The notes under the pieces are model-generated. The model searched no databases. It saw only the letters and a program-made list of their open reading frames with translations, and was not told the DNA's origin. Source: Phialophora verrucosa (lineage: Eukaryota; Ascomycota; Eurotiomycetes; Chaetothyriales; Herpotrichiellaceae). From it: 64,000 nt of DNA. Positions 51,386 through 63,800 of the stretch are shown piece by piece. The stretch lies in assembly GCA_002099365.1 (NCBI GenBank), contig MSED01000015.1, forward strand, positions 1,426,001 to 1,490,000, in the 5' to 3' direction. Numbering within the stretch: the stretch's first letter is position 1; the number at the start of each line of letters is the position of its first letter. A program made the position numbers and the translations under genes.

Positions 51386-52497
51386 ATGATGGTGCCCTTG
51401 CTTTTCAATCCGCGAGTTCGGGGGCTCGTCGCCCTCCTTCTATTGCTTGTCCTCCTTGGTACCACATTACTCGGTGAGTCATGAGTTCCCCCAGCGGTGT
51501 TTACATGCGCTCACTGCTGTGGCGATCAGTACTCAGCGGTTCGGAATGGATCTCCAGACTTAGCATTTCGTTGAGAGAGGAGTGTCCGACAGAGCCTGCC
51601 CGCCGACCACAAAGTGTTTCAGAGGGAGAACATCATGAATCAAAAGAGCAAATCGGCAAACATGTCAGGAGGTACGAAAGAGCAATGACAGGCGCAGATC
51701 CAGACCTCCTCTGGCTCATCCTCACCTATGACGAGACATCTTGGGGTCTTGCCCCGGGACTGGTTGCGAACAGACAACGTTCCTTCGAGGACTTCCTGGA
51801 GATGCTCACAGCCACGAACCTCAACTTGCAAAACATGTCACTTGGTCTCATGACGAGCTCAGAGGATGAATACAACCACTTTGTACGAGCCACGAAGGAC
51901 ATGCCCGTCGCTCGAGTCACTATCTTCTTGCACAGGGGATTCAACACTGACGCCGCCCTTGATCGAGAGCATCGGCATGATAGCGAGTCTCAAACGGCAC
52001 GTCGCACCGAACTGGCACAACTTAGAAACTATCTGATGCTGAGTGCCCTCCGTGATGAGCAGCACGTTGTCTGGCTCGACGCCGATGTCTATTACTTGGA
52101 CGAGAACATTGTCCAGCGGATGATTTCTCACTCCGAGTCTCGTGAAGATGCTGGCATCATCACAGCCCGGTGTGAGGCACCATGGGGCCCGAACTACGAT
52201 CTCAACGCCTGGTCGGGTCCGTACAAACATGCGCAAATCGTCGCAGATCTTGTCAGAGACACCAGCGACGATGATATCATCCCTCTTACTTCGGTAGGAG
52301 CGACGCTGTTGTACATCCGGGCGTCCCTTGTTCGAAAAGGGGTCAATTTCCCACCTTACTACGTGATCAATACTAGATGGGACGAATATGGCGATGACGG
52401 TATAGAATCAGAGGGAATGTGCTACCAGGCCAGGAGCTTGAAGGGTGGCGGATGTTTTCTCTTGGGAGGATCATGGCACACAAAGCATGGAGATTAA
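51386..52497 (+). CDS. Anp1/Mnn9/Van1-family mannosyltransferase-like protein
   Basis: A 351-residue protein in two exons (51386-51473 and 51530-52497; 56-base intron GTGAGT...GCGATCAG). The short first exon encodes a type II signal anchor, FNPRVRGLVALLLLLVLLGTTLL. The lumenal domain follows the Anp1 family: LLWLILTYDETSWGLAPG, the MLTATNLNLQNMSLGLMTSS region, RTELAQLRNYLMLSALRDEQHVVWLDADVYYLDENI with the DxD metal/nucleotide-sugar site (LDADVYYL), and AGIITARCEAPWG and YYVINTRWDEYGDDGIESEGMCYQARSLKGG. Anp1-family proteins build the alpha-1,6-mannan backbone in the Golgi. This one looks divergent from Mnn9 and Anp1 proper, so acceptor and linkage are open. Confidence 0.82.
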
Positions 52498-52775
52498 GAT
52501 GTTCCAGGTCGTCTGACATGGGGGGAGGGGTCGAGAAAAGTTATTCGAGATCTGACTTCCTTTGCTGTTGCAGTACTGATAAACTGCTGTACAACACCAC
52601 ACCTACGTTCTGTATAAAACTCTAATAGTCGCTGAAAACAAAACATGGGCACATACATCATACTCCTTCCTATCAGACACCGCCCGTCTTCTAGTGCATT
52701 GGAAAAGCAATGCATTCCTCACTGTGCTCCACAGGATGAAGTGAAGAAGCAACGGACTGGTCAGAAACATCCCTC

Positions 52776-55124
52776 CTACCCGATATCGTCCTCCTCCCGC
52801 TTGACGGGATGAAGCAACACACTCCTCAGACACATCCTCCCACTGCTCTTGTCCACATCCCTCTCCCACTGCGCGCCTCCCTCCCCACCAACGCGATACC
52901 CCAACCATCTCCGCCACAACGAGCCCGCGAACGCTGCGTCGTAATAATACGAGGCCCCCCTGAAATTGTGCTGCGGCACCTCGCTAAACACGCTGTCGGC
53001 ATAGCCGCCGGCCTCGCCTGTCACGGGGTTCCCATTGAACACGCGCTCCACATACGCCGTGTCGTTCCACGTCCTGCTAAAGTACATGGGGTGGGGCGCG
53101 AACGCGGCCTTCAGGCCATAGTGCAGGGCGATGCTGGCGGGGAACATCTCGCCGGCCATGCTGTGCCGGGCGAGCGCGGTCTCGCGGTGCATGAGTGTCA
53201 GGAGGCGGTGGGAGAAGCGGCTCGCGGTGACGATGCTGGCGCGGCGCGGCGGGATCGGCTCCGCCGTGCTGTAGCCTGAGACGTCGGCGCGAAAGATCCA
53301 GAACGTGCGCGCCGGTTGGAATTGCGGGAGCAAGGTGATGTAGTCGGCTGGTTCGTCTCCAGGGGTGGAACTTGATGAGGCCGAGGCGGGGTCGGAGTCG
53401 GAGGAGATAGAAGCGGAAAGTCCAAATCTCGCGCGGTAGTCCTCGCCGAAGATGGCGGTGCGGTCGTCTTCCTCCCAGCCGGGGAACGTTTGGGGGCCGG
53501 AGATCAGACTATCCTCTTTCTCAGTCTCTCCCCCGCTATGGCCTTCGCGGTTATTATCGTCGCTGATCTGGTGGCGCGCCCTCCTCGCCGTGTCGTTGGC
53601 GAAGGATTCCCAACTCCCGTGCACAGAGGGGATATAGAACCGCGCGGCGCGCTCCCACAGGCCTTCCCTCGGCTGGGACTGCGCCCACCGATCGACGCGG
53701 TCGAACAGTTCGTACCAATGCCCCACGTAGCGGATGTCCATCTCCCAGTTCCAGAAGAAGTCGTACTCGGGATGGTGGGCCGCGAACCACTGCAGCGCCA
53801 TGTGCATGCTTCGGCCGACGGCGTGGATCGGCCCCGGGCGGTTGAACTGCGGTTCGAACGGGCCCGGGTAGAGCAGGCGCATGAGATCCTCGGACCACAG
53901 GGTCGTCATGGATCGGTATTCGCGCGGGACCACGCGTTCGAGCACGGCGTCGTAGACGTGCGGGGACGCCCAGATCGGGCTACCATCTTTGATTTGGACG
54001 AGGAGGTGGATGTCGTAGGCGGCGCCGGCGTTGAGGTTGAGCTCCGTCACGAGCGACCGGATGTACAGGTGTGAGTGGTTCGTCCAGTTGTATTGGTCCC
54101 ACAGGCGGAGGACGACGGCGGTTCGGGCTATGTGGGTGCGATTTTGAGAATTGTCCGCGTCGTCTTCTTCGGGTCCGGAATCGCGTTTGGGTTCGGCTTC
54201 CGGTGGTGATGCACGCTCCGGCGACGGCGGCGACGAGGCGGGCCACATACCTGTCTGGTGGAAGTGGAAGACGTCGTCGTCCGAGTATGACGGCTCGGGT
54301 GGCGTCGAGAAGCGATACCGATTCTTCTCCCCGCATATGCGCTGTGCGCGGCCGAGATCGACGCCACGCCAGTCAATCCGCAAGTCGTTGTTCAGCGTCA
54401 TGTCCGTGCCGTCCATGTCGCCGTGCATCCCGAGCCCAGTGCCTCCCTCGCTGACGGGGTATCCGAGCCCATAACCCGCGTACCTGCCATATCTGTCAAA
54501 GCAGACATCTTTATTGAGACCAAGCACCTCGTGAGAGCCCAGCATTGGTTCCGGTGCCTGTTCAGGCACGCCGTTGTAGGCCCAGATGATCGGCGGGGTG
54601 ACTGTGTCCTCTTCGTCGAGAAAACATCGTTCTGCAGCGGGATGAGTCTGCGAACCAGACGGCAGCGTGTAGGGATTATATTCGACGGGATCGGGATAGA
54701 GCTTGCCCTTGCCACTTTTGCCTGAAGAAGAGACACGCCGCGCAACCTGTTCTCCCTGGCTGGCGCTCGCGCTGGCGGGAACCAGCTTTCGCAAACCTTC
54801 AAAATATCCCTTGTCGACCGGAAAGTGCTGCCACGCGAACTCTGGCTGCCGTGGTGCAGGAGGTGGGGGTTCCTTTCCGGAAAACAGGAGGATTAGGCTC
54901 ACAGCGACAACGGCCACGCTTATCAGTGTCGCGAGCACAGCAATAGCAACATGTTTGACGCTCCGTTTCGATGGATGGCGGAAACGGAGTCTGGACCCCG
55001 GACTGGACACCGGGGAACTATGCGAAAAGTCTTCTTGCTGGCGTAGAAGCTGGTACCGATGCAGGGACAGGAGATTCGAAACCCGGCCGACCGTGCTCGC
55101 GACATGTTGCCTACAGCTGTCCAT
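52776..55124 (-). CDS. DUF3405 family type II membrane protein
   Basis: A 782-residue, single-exon protein. The cytoplasmic N-terminus is short and basic, and one transmembrane segment (about 58-81, HVAIAVLATLISVAVVAVSLILLF) makes it a type II protein, likely of the Golgi. The DUF3405 landmarks follow: FHFHQTGMWPASSPP (about 280), RTAVVLRLWDQYNWTNHSHLYIRSLVTELNLNAGAAYDIHLLVQIKD (about 335-380), WSEDLMRLLYP, and HPEYDFFWNWEMDIRYVGHWYELFDRVDRWA with an EMD site that could serve as a glycosyltransferase DxD. The function is unknown; a glycosyltransferase-like role is inference. Ser/Asp-rich inserts interrupt the domain. Convergent with the Anp1-like gene, 278 bases apart. Confidence 0.88.
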   Translation of the reverse strand: MDSCRQHVASTVGRVSNLLSLHRYQLLRQQEDFSHSSPVSSPGSRLRFRHPSKRSVKHVAIAVLATLISVAVVAVSLILLFSGKEPPPPAPRQPEFAWQHFPVDKGYFEGLRKLVPASASASQGEQVARRVSSSGKSGKGKLYPDPVEYNPYTLPSGSQTHPAAERCFLDEEDTVTPPIIWAYNGVPEQAPEPMLGSHEVLGLNKDVCFDRYGRYAGYGLGYPVSEGGTGLGMHGDMDGTDMTLNNDLRIDWRGVDLGRAQRICGEKNRYRFSTPPEPSYSDDDVFHFHQTGMWPASSPPSPERASPPEAEPKRDSGPEEDDADNSQNRTHIARTAVVLRLWDQYNWTNHSHLYIRSLVTELNLNAGAAYDIHLLVQIKDGSPIWASPHVYDAVLERVVPREYRSMTTLWSEDLMRLLYPGPFEPQFNRPGPIHAVGRSMHMALQWFAAHHPEYDFFWNWEMDIRYVGHWYELFDRVDRWAQSQPREGLWERAARFYIPSVHGSWESFANDTARRARHQISDDNNREGHSGGETEKEDSLISGPQTFPGWEEDDRTAIFGEDYRARFGLSASISSDSDPASASSSSTPGDEPADYITLLPQFQPARTFWIFRADVSGYSTAEPIPPRRASIVTASRFSHRLLTLMHRETALARHSMAGEMFPASIALHYGLKAAFAPHPMYFSRTWNDTAYVERVFNGNPVTGEAGGYADSVFSEVPQHNFRGASYYYDAAFAGSLWRRWLGYRVGGEGGAQWERDVDKSSGRMCLRSVLLHPVKREEDDIG

Positions 55125-56115
55125 ATCTACCTCGTGGCTCCACGACCGGACTTGCGCATCCAGCGCCGTTGGGCTTGATCGCCAGGATGGTCAAACGCAA
55201 TCCAGTCGAGCGGGAGTGAGGACCATATCATATCATGGATTTAATCTCGCGCCACTCTTGAAGAAACCGACCTAATTAGCTTGACTGACTAGTTTTGCAA
55301 GTCCGCTTAGCTTTCTTTATGCTCTGTCTCAGCTTAAAGCGCGAACTCATAGCTCGAGGTCGCGGAGAGCTGATGCCATGGGGCGGAGAGAACAGGCTCT
55401 TCCCTCTGCGAAATTTCCATCTCCAGAGACAGACGGATGCACACGAAGGAAGACAGGATCCAAGGGAGATGCGCCCCCGCGAGCTCATCCTGCCAATTAA
55501 AGCGCGAGCGCACTTGATCGCTTGTAGCACGGCAGTAAGGTTCGACGCCGTGGCCTCGGCAGTGGCATGTTGAGGCTCGAACCAATCATTTTCAGTCCCT
55601 ACCGGCCGTTTAGGCGGTTTACGGACACACGACCCGGGGCGAATGGTCTGCAGAGGATTCATGAGGAGCGATTGCAGTGTGTTGCGGCGCAGGAAGCCAT
55701 CGCTCTAATATGGACTGTGAGGGCAGTATTCATCTGCGTACGAATAGAATCAGCTTGGCTGAGACGACAAGAATTCTCAGCTCATGCGCACGGACCATTG
55801 GTGGACACGGACACGAGGCTGCGGAGGCGACGACGAGGCTGACCGGCCTGGCCGATCTTCGGAGGGACTTTAACCGGCTGTTTACTGTTCACAATGCCCT
55901 CGCTGTTCCGTCTGGACAGCTACACAGTATGTACAGTACAGTGCCATGTAAGGACACGCATTCCACCGGAAGTCTTCGCCATACCATATGCACGACGCCC
56001 AGGACGTTAAACAATCACTCCGCTGAAGTAGCTACAACACTGCCCTGCCACAAAGCTACTGTAACATCATCTTCTCATGTCGACGTTCACTGCACATTAC
56101 CACCCGACCGCCGCA
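55125..56115. promoter_or_regulatory. Intergenic region upstream of the DUF3405 gene
   Basis: About 1 kb. I looked here for missing coiled-coil exons of the myosin and found none. Contains GTACAGTACAGT at 55931-55942. Confidence 0.45.
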
Positions 56116-59100
56116 TCAAGCAAAATGCTGCGTAAAGAACGGCATCACCCTCTCTAAACACCGCTTGACCTCCACAGCTTCCTGTTCCATCCTCGTTCTC
56201 TGCTCTCGCAACCTCTCCATTTCAGTCAACGCCTCTCTCTTGGCTGCCGACAGGTCTTCAAACCCGCCAGCCAGCTTCTCATTCTCTTTCCTCAGCTCGA
56301 GCTTCTCGCGCTCGCGTTGCTCGACATCTGCCATCAGAGCCGAAAGCTCGCCTTCTTTCCGACGGAGGTTCTCTTGGTGTTTGGACGTAGCAAGCGCCGC
56401 GGCCGTGACTTGCTTCCTAAGCTCGTCATTCTGGCCCTGCAATTCTCGTAGCAGTTTCTTGGACTGGTCAAGCTCGGTGGCCGTACTTGCAAGCTTGGCC
56501 TCGGCGTCTTTGTCGATTTTGGAGAGCGTGCTTTCGAGATCCTGCAACTTGCGATCCTTTGAATTGAGTTCGTTCTTCAGCGCGCGGATTTCGACGTCAA
56601 AGTCTTCAGCTTGTCGTCTGCTCTCCTCTGCGCGGAGAGTTTCGGCACGATGGAGCTTCTTCTCCAGGTCCTCGGTGGCACGATCTCGCTGCGCAAGCTG
56701 GTTCTTCACAGAACGGAGTTCCTGCTCAAGACCTTCCGAGGCACGGTCGCGCTGTGACAGCTGACTCCTCAGAGAACGGAGCTCTTGCTCGAGACTCGAT
56801 GCACGGCTTTCCTTGTCTTTTTCGGCCTGCTGCAAGCTTGTCTCGAGTTCGGATATCTTCCGGTCCTTGACACTCAAGTTGCTCTTCAATGACCGCAGCT
56901 CCTGGCTGATGGTTTGCAATCTGTCGTCGTTCTGCGTGTGTGTCTTTTCCACGTGCTCCAGCTCATCTTCGAGCTTATCAATTTGACGTTGCAGATCTTT
57001 CTTCTCTGCCTCCAGTCTCGTTATGATCTGGCCCGCCTGGAGGACTTGCTCTCGACGAGTTGCCAACTCCTCTTCTGTCTTCTTTTTCGAGTCGAGCGCT
57101 TCGTCGAGTTGGTCCTCGAGTGTTTCTTGTTCGGTAATGGCCTCGGCCAGCTTCTCAGACAGCTCACTTTCTCGGTATTGCAGCCTCTTGAAGATCTCTT
57201 CTTTGTCCAATGCTAGTGCTCGCTCCGAGTCGAGTGTTTGCTGGATGCGTTGCGCTTCGATTTCTGCGCGTCTTCGTTCGTCTTCCACTCGCTGTCTTTC
57301 TGCTGCATCTTGTCTCATTTTGACATGCAGCTGTTCAATCTTTTCGTCTCGCTTCTTGACCTCGCTCGCAGTACGAGTCGCTCCCAGCAGAGGTTTCATG
57401 CGGACAAAGAGCCGCCACCACGGGTTGGCTTGAAGATCGAGGTAGACGTTGAGGTTTCGTTGGATCACCCTCGTAGCTTCTGCACGGTAAAGCTGCTTGA
57501 AGGCCATGCGTCGTTGCATGAAGCCTCGAGCGATGGACTGGAACCTAGACATGATCTCCCGGATCAAGGCGTCTCGTTGCTCTTCCAAGTCGGCCAAGAC
57601 TCCCGCCCGCAAGAATACCTTCGTCAGACCGACGCGATAGTTTGATTGTTCCATTTTCAACCGGTTGAGCATGATCTTCGCCGCTTCTTGGCCGCCCAAG
57701 TATCCCTTCGGCATGTCCTTGCAAAGGACCTCGTATCTCGATCGAAACTCTGCAAATGTCAATCTGTTCGGGAAGCCAGTGCGCGCTATTCGGATGCCCT
57801 CAAGTACACCGTTACAGCGCAATTGATCCAGGACCAAGGGCGCAACAAATTGCTTCGGTTTCTTCTTGTGATTGGGCAGGATACACCGGACGAAGTGAGG
57901 TTGTGTTGAGTGCAACTGCCGCATCAGAATGCTCAGTTGCTCCTTGTGTCTCTGGGCAACAGTTCGAAACAAGCCCTTTTTGACTCGACTTCTTGGGCTG
58001 TAAGGCTCATCAACCTCGTCGACGCAGTCGCTGAAGAGAGTCGCAATGTGCTCATCTCTCGAGGCCGCGAGAAGACGAGTTAGGTTGTCGTTGAGAGGAT
58101 CTTTGTTCTTTTCCAGCCAGCCTTCTGTTGAATATTCAACTTCAGCCGCATAATGCGTGAGGATGAAGCCTTGCCGAGTACGCGCGGGCGCATATTTGGT
58201 AGTCTTATTCTCCCACAAAGAATTCAACTTCTCGGTGAAAGACTTATCCGTAGCCTTTGGCATCACCGAGTCTTCGTCAAGGCAGGAGAAAATACCGATA
58301 GGGTTGGGCAGCTCGATTAGATCAATCGTAGGCTGGAGATCTTTGCCGAAGTCAATGAACTGCCATTCGATCTGCTCGCGCGCGTACTCTTCTTGTTCTA
58401 GAACGAACATGTAGTGGTTGAAGAACTGCTGCAGCTTTTCGTTGGTGTAGTTGATGCACAACTGTTCGAAGCTGTTGGTCTCAAATATCTCGAATCCGGC
58501 AAGATCGAGCACTCCGATAAAGTGGCTATCATCGCTGCTGACACCACCGCGATCAAGCTGTTGGTTAATTTTGGACACAAGGTCTCCGAACCCGCGTTCG
58601 TAAATGCCTTTGGACAGCGCATCAAGCGCAAGACGCACTTGCTCGGGTGTTTGGACCTTTTCAACCCATTCTCGGCCGGCCTTTACTCTCGGATGTAGGA
58701 GACCTTTGACGAATGGCTCGGATTGTACACCCAACAACCGGCAAGCCTTGTCTATGGACGCTCGAGCCTCGACGGTCAGCGAAGCTTGGTCTGTAGCTCT
58801 GCTCTCTTGGCGGACGCCGACGTTGCCCAGGTGTAATATCGCGGCCACTGTCCGGAAAATAGCCATCTGCTCCTTCTCGGTAAAGTTCATGATGTGGAAG
58901 GCTTCGATCAGGGTGTTCCATTCATCGCGATCAGAAACTCCACCAATGGTGTCATTGCCAGCTCGAGTATAAGCAAAGTCCTCAACATCCATGCCGGAGA
59001 TGAGCAAAGCATCTCTCATCCGCTGGTCTGCTCCGGCCAGCAGCTGGTAGAAGACATGGTAACTCCGTTCTTGCTGGCTGACTTTAACCACTCTTGACTT

Positions 59101-60413
59101 TTCGAGGAGATACCAATCGATGAAGGCGCCAGCAATTTGGCCAGACCGAGTGAATTGAATCCGAATGAATTTTCCGAACCTGGATGAGTTGTTGTTTCTG
59201 ACCGTCTGGGCATTACCGAAGGACTCGAGAATGGGATTGGCACGAAGGATCTGTTGGGAGAGATTCGAGAGCTGCTTCCCTGGTGTTCTGCCCGTCACCG
59301 GCGTGTCCAAATCCGACGTCGCGACGGCAGCCAGGTACTGAATCACCTTTTTGGTATTCTCCGTCTTGCCGGCACCCGACTCTCCGGTCACCAAGATGCT
59401 TTGGTTCTCCCCTTCCTCGACCAAGCGGCGGAAGGCAGCGTCGGAAACGGCAAAAATGTGGGGTCGAGTGTCTTCCCTCGCTTGCCCTTTGTACATGCGA
59501 ACATAGTCGTTACCGTATATGGGCAAGGGGCAGTATGGATTGATGGCGACCAAGAACAGACCGGAGTATGTGTAGATAAGATCTGCCTGATATCGGGTGT
59601 GGAGGTTGTGGATGACTGAGCCTTCATTGAGATGAGTGAGTTCTGCCATGTCGTCGGCTTTGTCGAACTTCGCCGGGTTGACCTTATCCACCTCGTCGAC
59701 ATCGGCTTCTATTGATGACCCATTGTCGAATTGTACAGCGACTTTGTTCCCCGGTAAGTCTTCTGTTATCCATCCTCGAACGAACGCCCTCTCAGGATCT
59801 TTGACCCAGACGTAACGTTTCCCCGAAAAGTCATTCTCGCCTTCGATGGCTGAAATTCTGTCCTCACTCTTACGCATTTCCTCTGACTTGATGAACTTGG
59901 GTGCAAATGTACTGGAGGTGCTCGCCTGTCGCTGAAGCGAGTTGTTGCGCATATGGGAGGGAACGGAGCTGAAGGACGCGGTGGGCGAGTGCGACTGTTG
60001 TCGTTCATGTCTGGAGGTTGCCGTGGGTGTCGGCGTAGGAGACGCAAAGAGTAGTGACTTGTTGTAGCTGGATGGAGACATTGGTGACTGTATCGACATA
60101 TCTGAATGAATTGATCTGGTGAAGGGCCGCTGGCTCTGGCCGCTGAAGGGAGATGTGTCGGGACTGCGGTCGTGAAGCAGCATATTGCCGCCAGGGAGGG
60201 AGGATGCGCTGTCACCCACAAGCGTCCGAGTGCTATTGCTGCCAATGCATTAGTACATATCGATTCAGTAACATGGACAGTGTAAGCAACCCCAGTGGGT
60301 AATGGTGGGTGTTGTTTGTTGCAGCCTCGATTGGGGATGGCGCTGAGGGCGCAGGGCAACCGACGCGCCACCGTCGCCACCTACTCGTAGAAGTGCTCGT
60401 CCGTAGGCACCAT
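56116..60413 (-). CDS. Class II myosin heavy chain with short tail
   Basis: A 1383-residue protein in two exons (60385-60413 and 56116-60238; 146-base intron with TACTAAT branch point). The first exon, MVPTDEHFYD, is inferred: the long frame begins without a good ATG near its 5' end, and an acceptor-like TACTAATGCATTGGCAG precedes it. If no exon exists, the start would be ATG 60183. Motor domain: SH3-like N-domain about 145-190, P-loop GESGAGKT (295-302), switch I NNNSSRFGKF, switch II DLAGFEIFE and LRCNGVLEGIRIARTGFPNR. An IQ-type neck and NPWWRLFVRMKPLL follow, then a coiled-coil tail from about 950 to the end. Class II myosins drive the cytokinetic/septal ring. The tail is only about 430 residues; other fungal class II heavy chains I know of are about 1500-2400 residues in all. 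Confidence 0.88.
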
Positions 60414-60864
60414 CGCTGCTACGGTGGGCGTCACAAAGTAGACAAGCAGTCTGCGTGTATATGTCAACAGCCCACCGTACACCGTGTGCCAAGTGAGAGT
60501 CAATGTCTGTCTGCAGCGCAGAACGACACCACTGATTCTCTGACCAACTCTCATGTATCGAAAGTAGAAGATCGTATCGACCATCTCGATCTGGAAGGTA
60601 ACTGTCCATCCTTCTGGAAGCACTTGTGCACTCAGGCCGATTGCAGGAAGAGTTCTGCTCCAGAACACAAAGTTGTCGGGCATTGTGAATGCACAAAGCT
60701 GCGTGTTGCTGGTGTCGAATCTGCGGACTGTCTCAGTGATGATGATGAGTGGTTTTTGGGAGTCTGTGAGAGCGTGTCTTTGTGGGAGCCCCATTTGGCG
60801 CCGATGACATCGTTCACGGCGTCGTCTCTCTTGACTGTTTTCTACCGACTCGTGTTCTGCTGAA
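60414..60864. promoter_or_regulatory. Divergent promoter between the myosin and the right-edge gene
   Basis: 451 bases separate the two starts. A minus-strand 137-codon frame covers it (60381-60794), but I judge it non-coding. Confidence 0.45.
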
Positions 60865-63800
60865 ATGGCGCATCCTTACTCTTCCACCCCGTTGTACACG
60901 GGCACACCCTCATACGCGCCTCAGCAGCAGTCCTACTATCCCTCATATCCATCTAATGGCCTACAGCAACAGATCCTAAGCCCTCCAGGCCTCCCTCAGC
61001 AGCCTGCGCAGGGGCAGGGTCAACCACCGACATTTCCTACCTACCCGCAGCAGCAGCAGCAGCAGCAACCGCCGCCCTCGACTAATGGTCCGAGATTTGA
61101 GCAAAATTCGCAGCTTCCTCTTCCTACGCCGCCTTTTCCTCCTTTTCCACCTCCTATCAACTTCAATTCCGACTTCTTCAAACAGTTTGCAAGCGGGGGA
61201 TTTCTACCTCCGCCTCCTCCCCCAGTTCCGCTTCCTAGTCCTGGGTATCCCCAGCTGAATGCCTCGGTGAACACCTCCGCCTCATCACCATTTCCGCAAT
61301 TTCCCACGGCTGGAGTGCAGGGTTTCGGTTCAGGCTCTGTCCAAAATGAACATACGCGGCAGCAGCACGGCGATCCCTACATAGGATCACAACAGATCGC
61401 ACAAGCTGGCATGGAATGGCCAAGAGATAGCCACACATACAATGCGCCTATGGCCCAGAGCGCAAATACAAACAATCCGCGTCCTATCTCCAGGGGCGTG
61501 ATAAGTCTTGTCAACGACAAAGGTAGGTGCGTTTGGCCCGCGATGTTCCTCATCTAATCAGCCTGCAGACCAGTCGCTTCCCTCGTTCGGTTCGAGGTCT
61601 GACCTTGACATGCTCTTCGCAAGTGCTCGGAATCAAACCGGACAAGCGACGCCTGTTCAGGAGGCGGATATGTCTCAAGATACAGATAGAAACAATCTCG
61701 TCGAACATGATCCTGTAATGGATGGTGGCGCTTCTCGTAAGTATCACTCAGCATCGTTCTTCAAGCCCAACTAAGCCTTGTGCAGCCTATGATCCCACTC
61801 GACCTGCTACAATCCAAGAGAGACCGTCAGGGAGCTTCGCGGCCACCAGTAATGCCTCCAAGAAGAGCGCCCCAAAGAAGGTGGAGAGAATCTATGATAA
61901 TAAGTCACACACCGAGTTGAGACAACTTGCTAAGGGCGCAGTTCTATCCCTCGTGCCTCACAAGATCCTCTACGCAGATTTGGTCAAAGAAGGCGTGAAT
62001 CCTCAGATCCTGCGCGAGTTATATGGAGAGCTTGGCCTTAAGATCGAACCGGAACAGCCCAACGAAAAAGACGTTACTGTGGCTGGCGCGGACGGAGCCG
62101 TGCCAGGCCAGCAGGCGAAGGTCGAAACGCATGACTATGCCCCCATACCAATTGGGGCCCAAGCTGTGACCCCACTGGCTCCTGCTGCTCCCGCCAGTTC
62201 AGTAGTGACTACTGAGCCTCCGCCGCCGCCGGCTGGCCTGGACGCGAGGAAGCAACAGTCAGCGCCAAATCCTAGCCTGGAGCGAAAAGATAGGATCGCC
62301 CAGCTCCTCGCTGCAAAGGCGGGTCGTCCTACTCCTCCGCCCATAGCTCAGCCTTCCGTTTCACGGGAAGAGACTTTGGCGTCACTTCCTGCTACGACAT
62401 CTACAAGCTCGACCGAAGTTCCTACAGCCCTTGCCATACCCCAAGTTGCGCCCGTCAGCCAGCCAGAAGCCACTGCCCCTCTGTCCGTTATGGGGGCAAA
62501 CAAATCAAAGGCACAAATTGAGCTGGTGAAGCAGAAGATGGAGCAACTGAAGCGTGAGGCACAGGCCCGGACTGAAGCTATCTTAGCACAACCTTCTCCT
62601 CCACAAGCGACCACTCCTGCCCGCACCGGTTCAGCCGACGTTACCAAGTCGGCTCCTCAGTTCGGAAGCGTCACGACTCTGTCAGCGGGCAATGTGTCCT
62701 CTTTTAATCAGCCCTCAGTAACATCTCTGATACCAGGACTTTTCATGAGCTCCAGCGAGGCGCCTGGAATAGCTGAATCGACGAATCAAGCTTCACCGCT
62801 CCAATCTTTGTCGTCCTCCCTAGTGCCAGCGAAGCGCTCCTCGGACGTCAACGCCACTTCATCAACCTTCCAACCGCCGAGCAAGAAACCGAATGTACGA
62901 CAGGATCTGCGATATACATCTTCTATCCCACCCGTAGACAATGACCCCGATTATGAGTCGGAGGGTGAAGTTGTTGAAAATCCTGAGAATGATACCATGG
63001 CCCTGGATCAGGAGCCCGAGCAACCCTCTCAGCAAGAACGTCAGGCTCACGAGTCGTCCCTTGCCACCTCTCTCTTCACGAGCAGATCCTCAGGGGTTGA
63101 TCAAACCGCCACAACGTCGCTGCAGGTTGCCCCAAACAATGGGTCCGGAAGCGATCAACTGTACCTTGCCAAACAGTCTGAGATCGAAGCTATGCGTCGG
63201 AGGATTGCTGAAATGGAACGCAACAAGCTGAAGCGAACCAGGAGTCAGTTAGAATCTCCATCATCTTCAAAGCCTGCAACGCCTCCGGTTGGTGGAGATG
63301 AACATCAGCCGAGCAGCTCGCCCATCGCTCAGCCTCTTGAGTTGAATGGGGCTCAGCGACAGCCCTTTGGAACCCGAACTGCATCGAAATTGACTCGCGA
63401 GCAGCTTCAAGAACGGGCTGCCGCACTGAAGGCAGAAGTTTTAAGGCAGCGGGTACAACGTCAACAAGTGTTGCAAGAAGGTCTGCCAGACCTCAATGCA
63501 GAAGTAAAAAAGACGGAGAGTCGTTTGGAAAACTCGCGCAAGGAGCTAAGTCAGATTCGCGGACAAATCCACAGTCTTCGGGCAGAGTTAGACCGATTAG
63601 TTGCGCAGGAAAAGGAGCTTGACGAGGAGGTTGGCCGTTTCGAACAGCAGCTCAAGGAAGGGCGAGAAGGTCAGAAGCAATACTCAGATGAGCTGCAACA
63701 GATCAAGCTCGAGAAACTGGCCGAAGAACAGGTAGTGCCTGCCCAGCAAGAACCTGTTATCACTCCAGCGGCACAGCCACCAATTATCACGGATTCCCAA

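Noticed and set aside
60381..60794. 137-codon minus-strand frame upstream of the myosin
   Set aside because: It has an ATG, but its 3' end coincides with the proposed first exon of the myosin (MVPTDEHFYE), and the rest looks like a promoter or leader read by chance.
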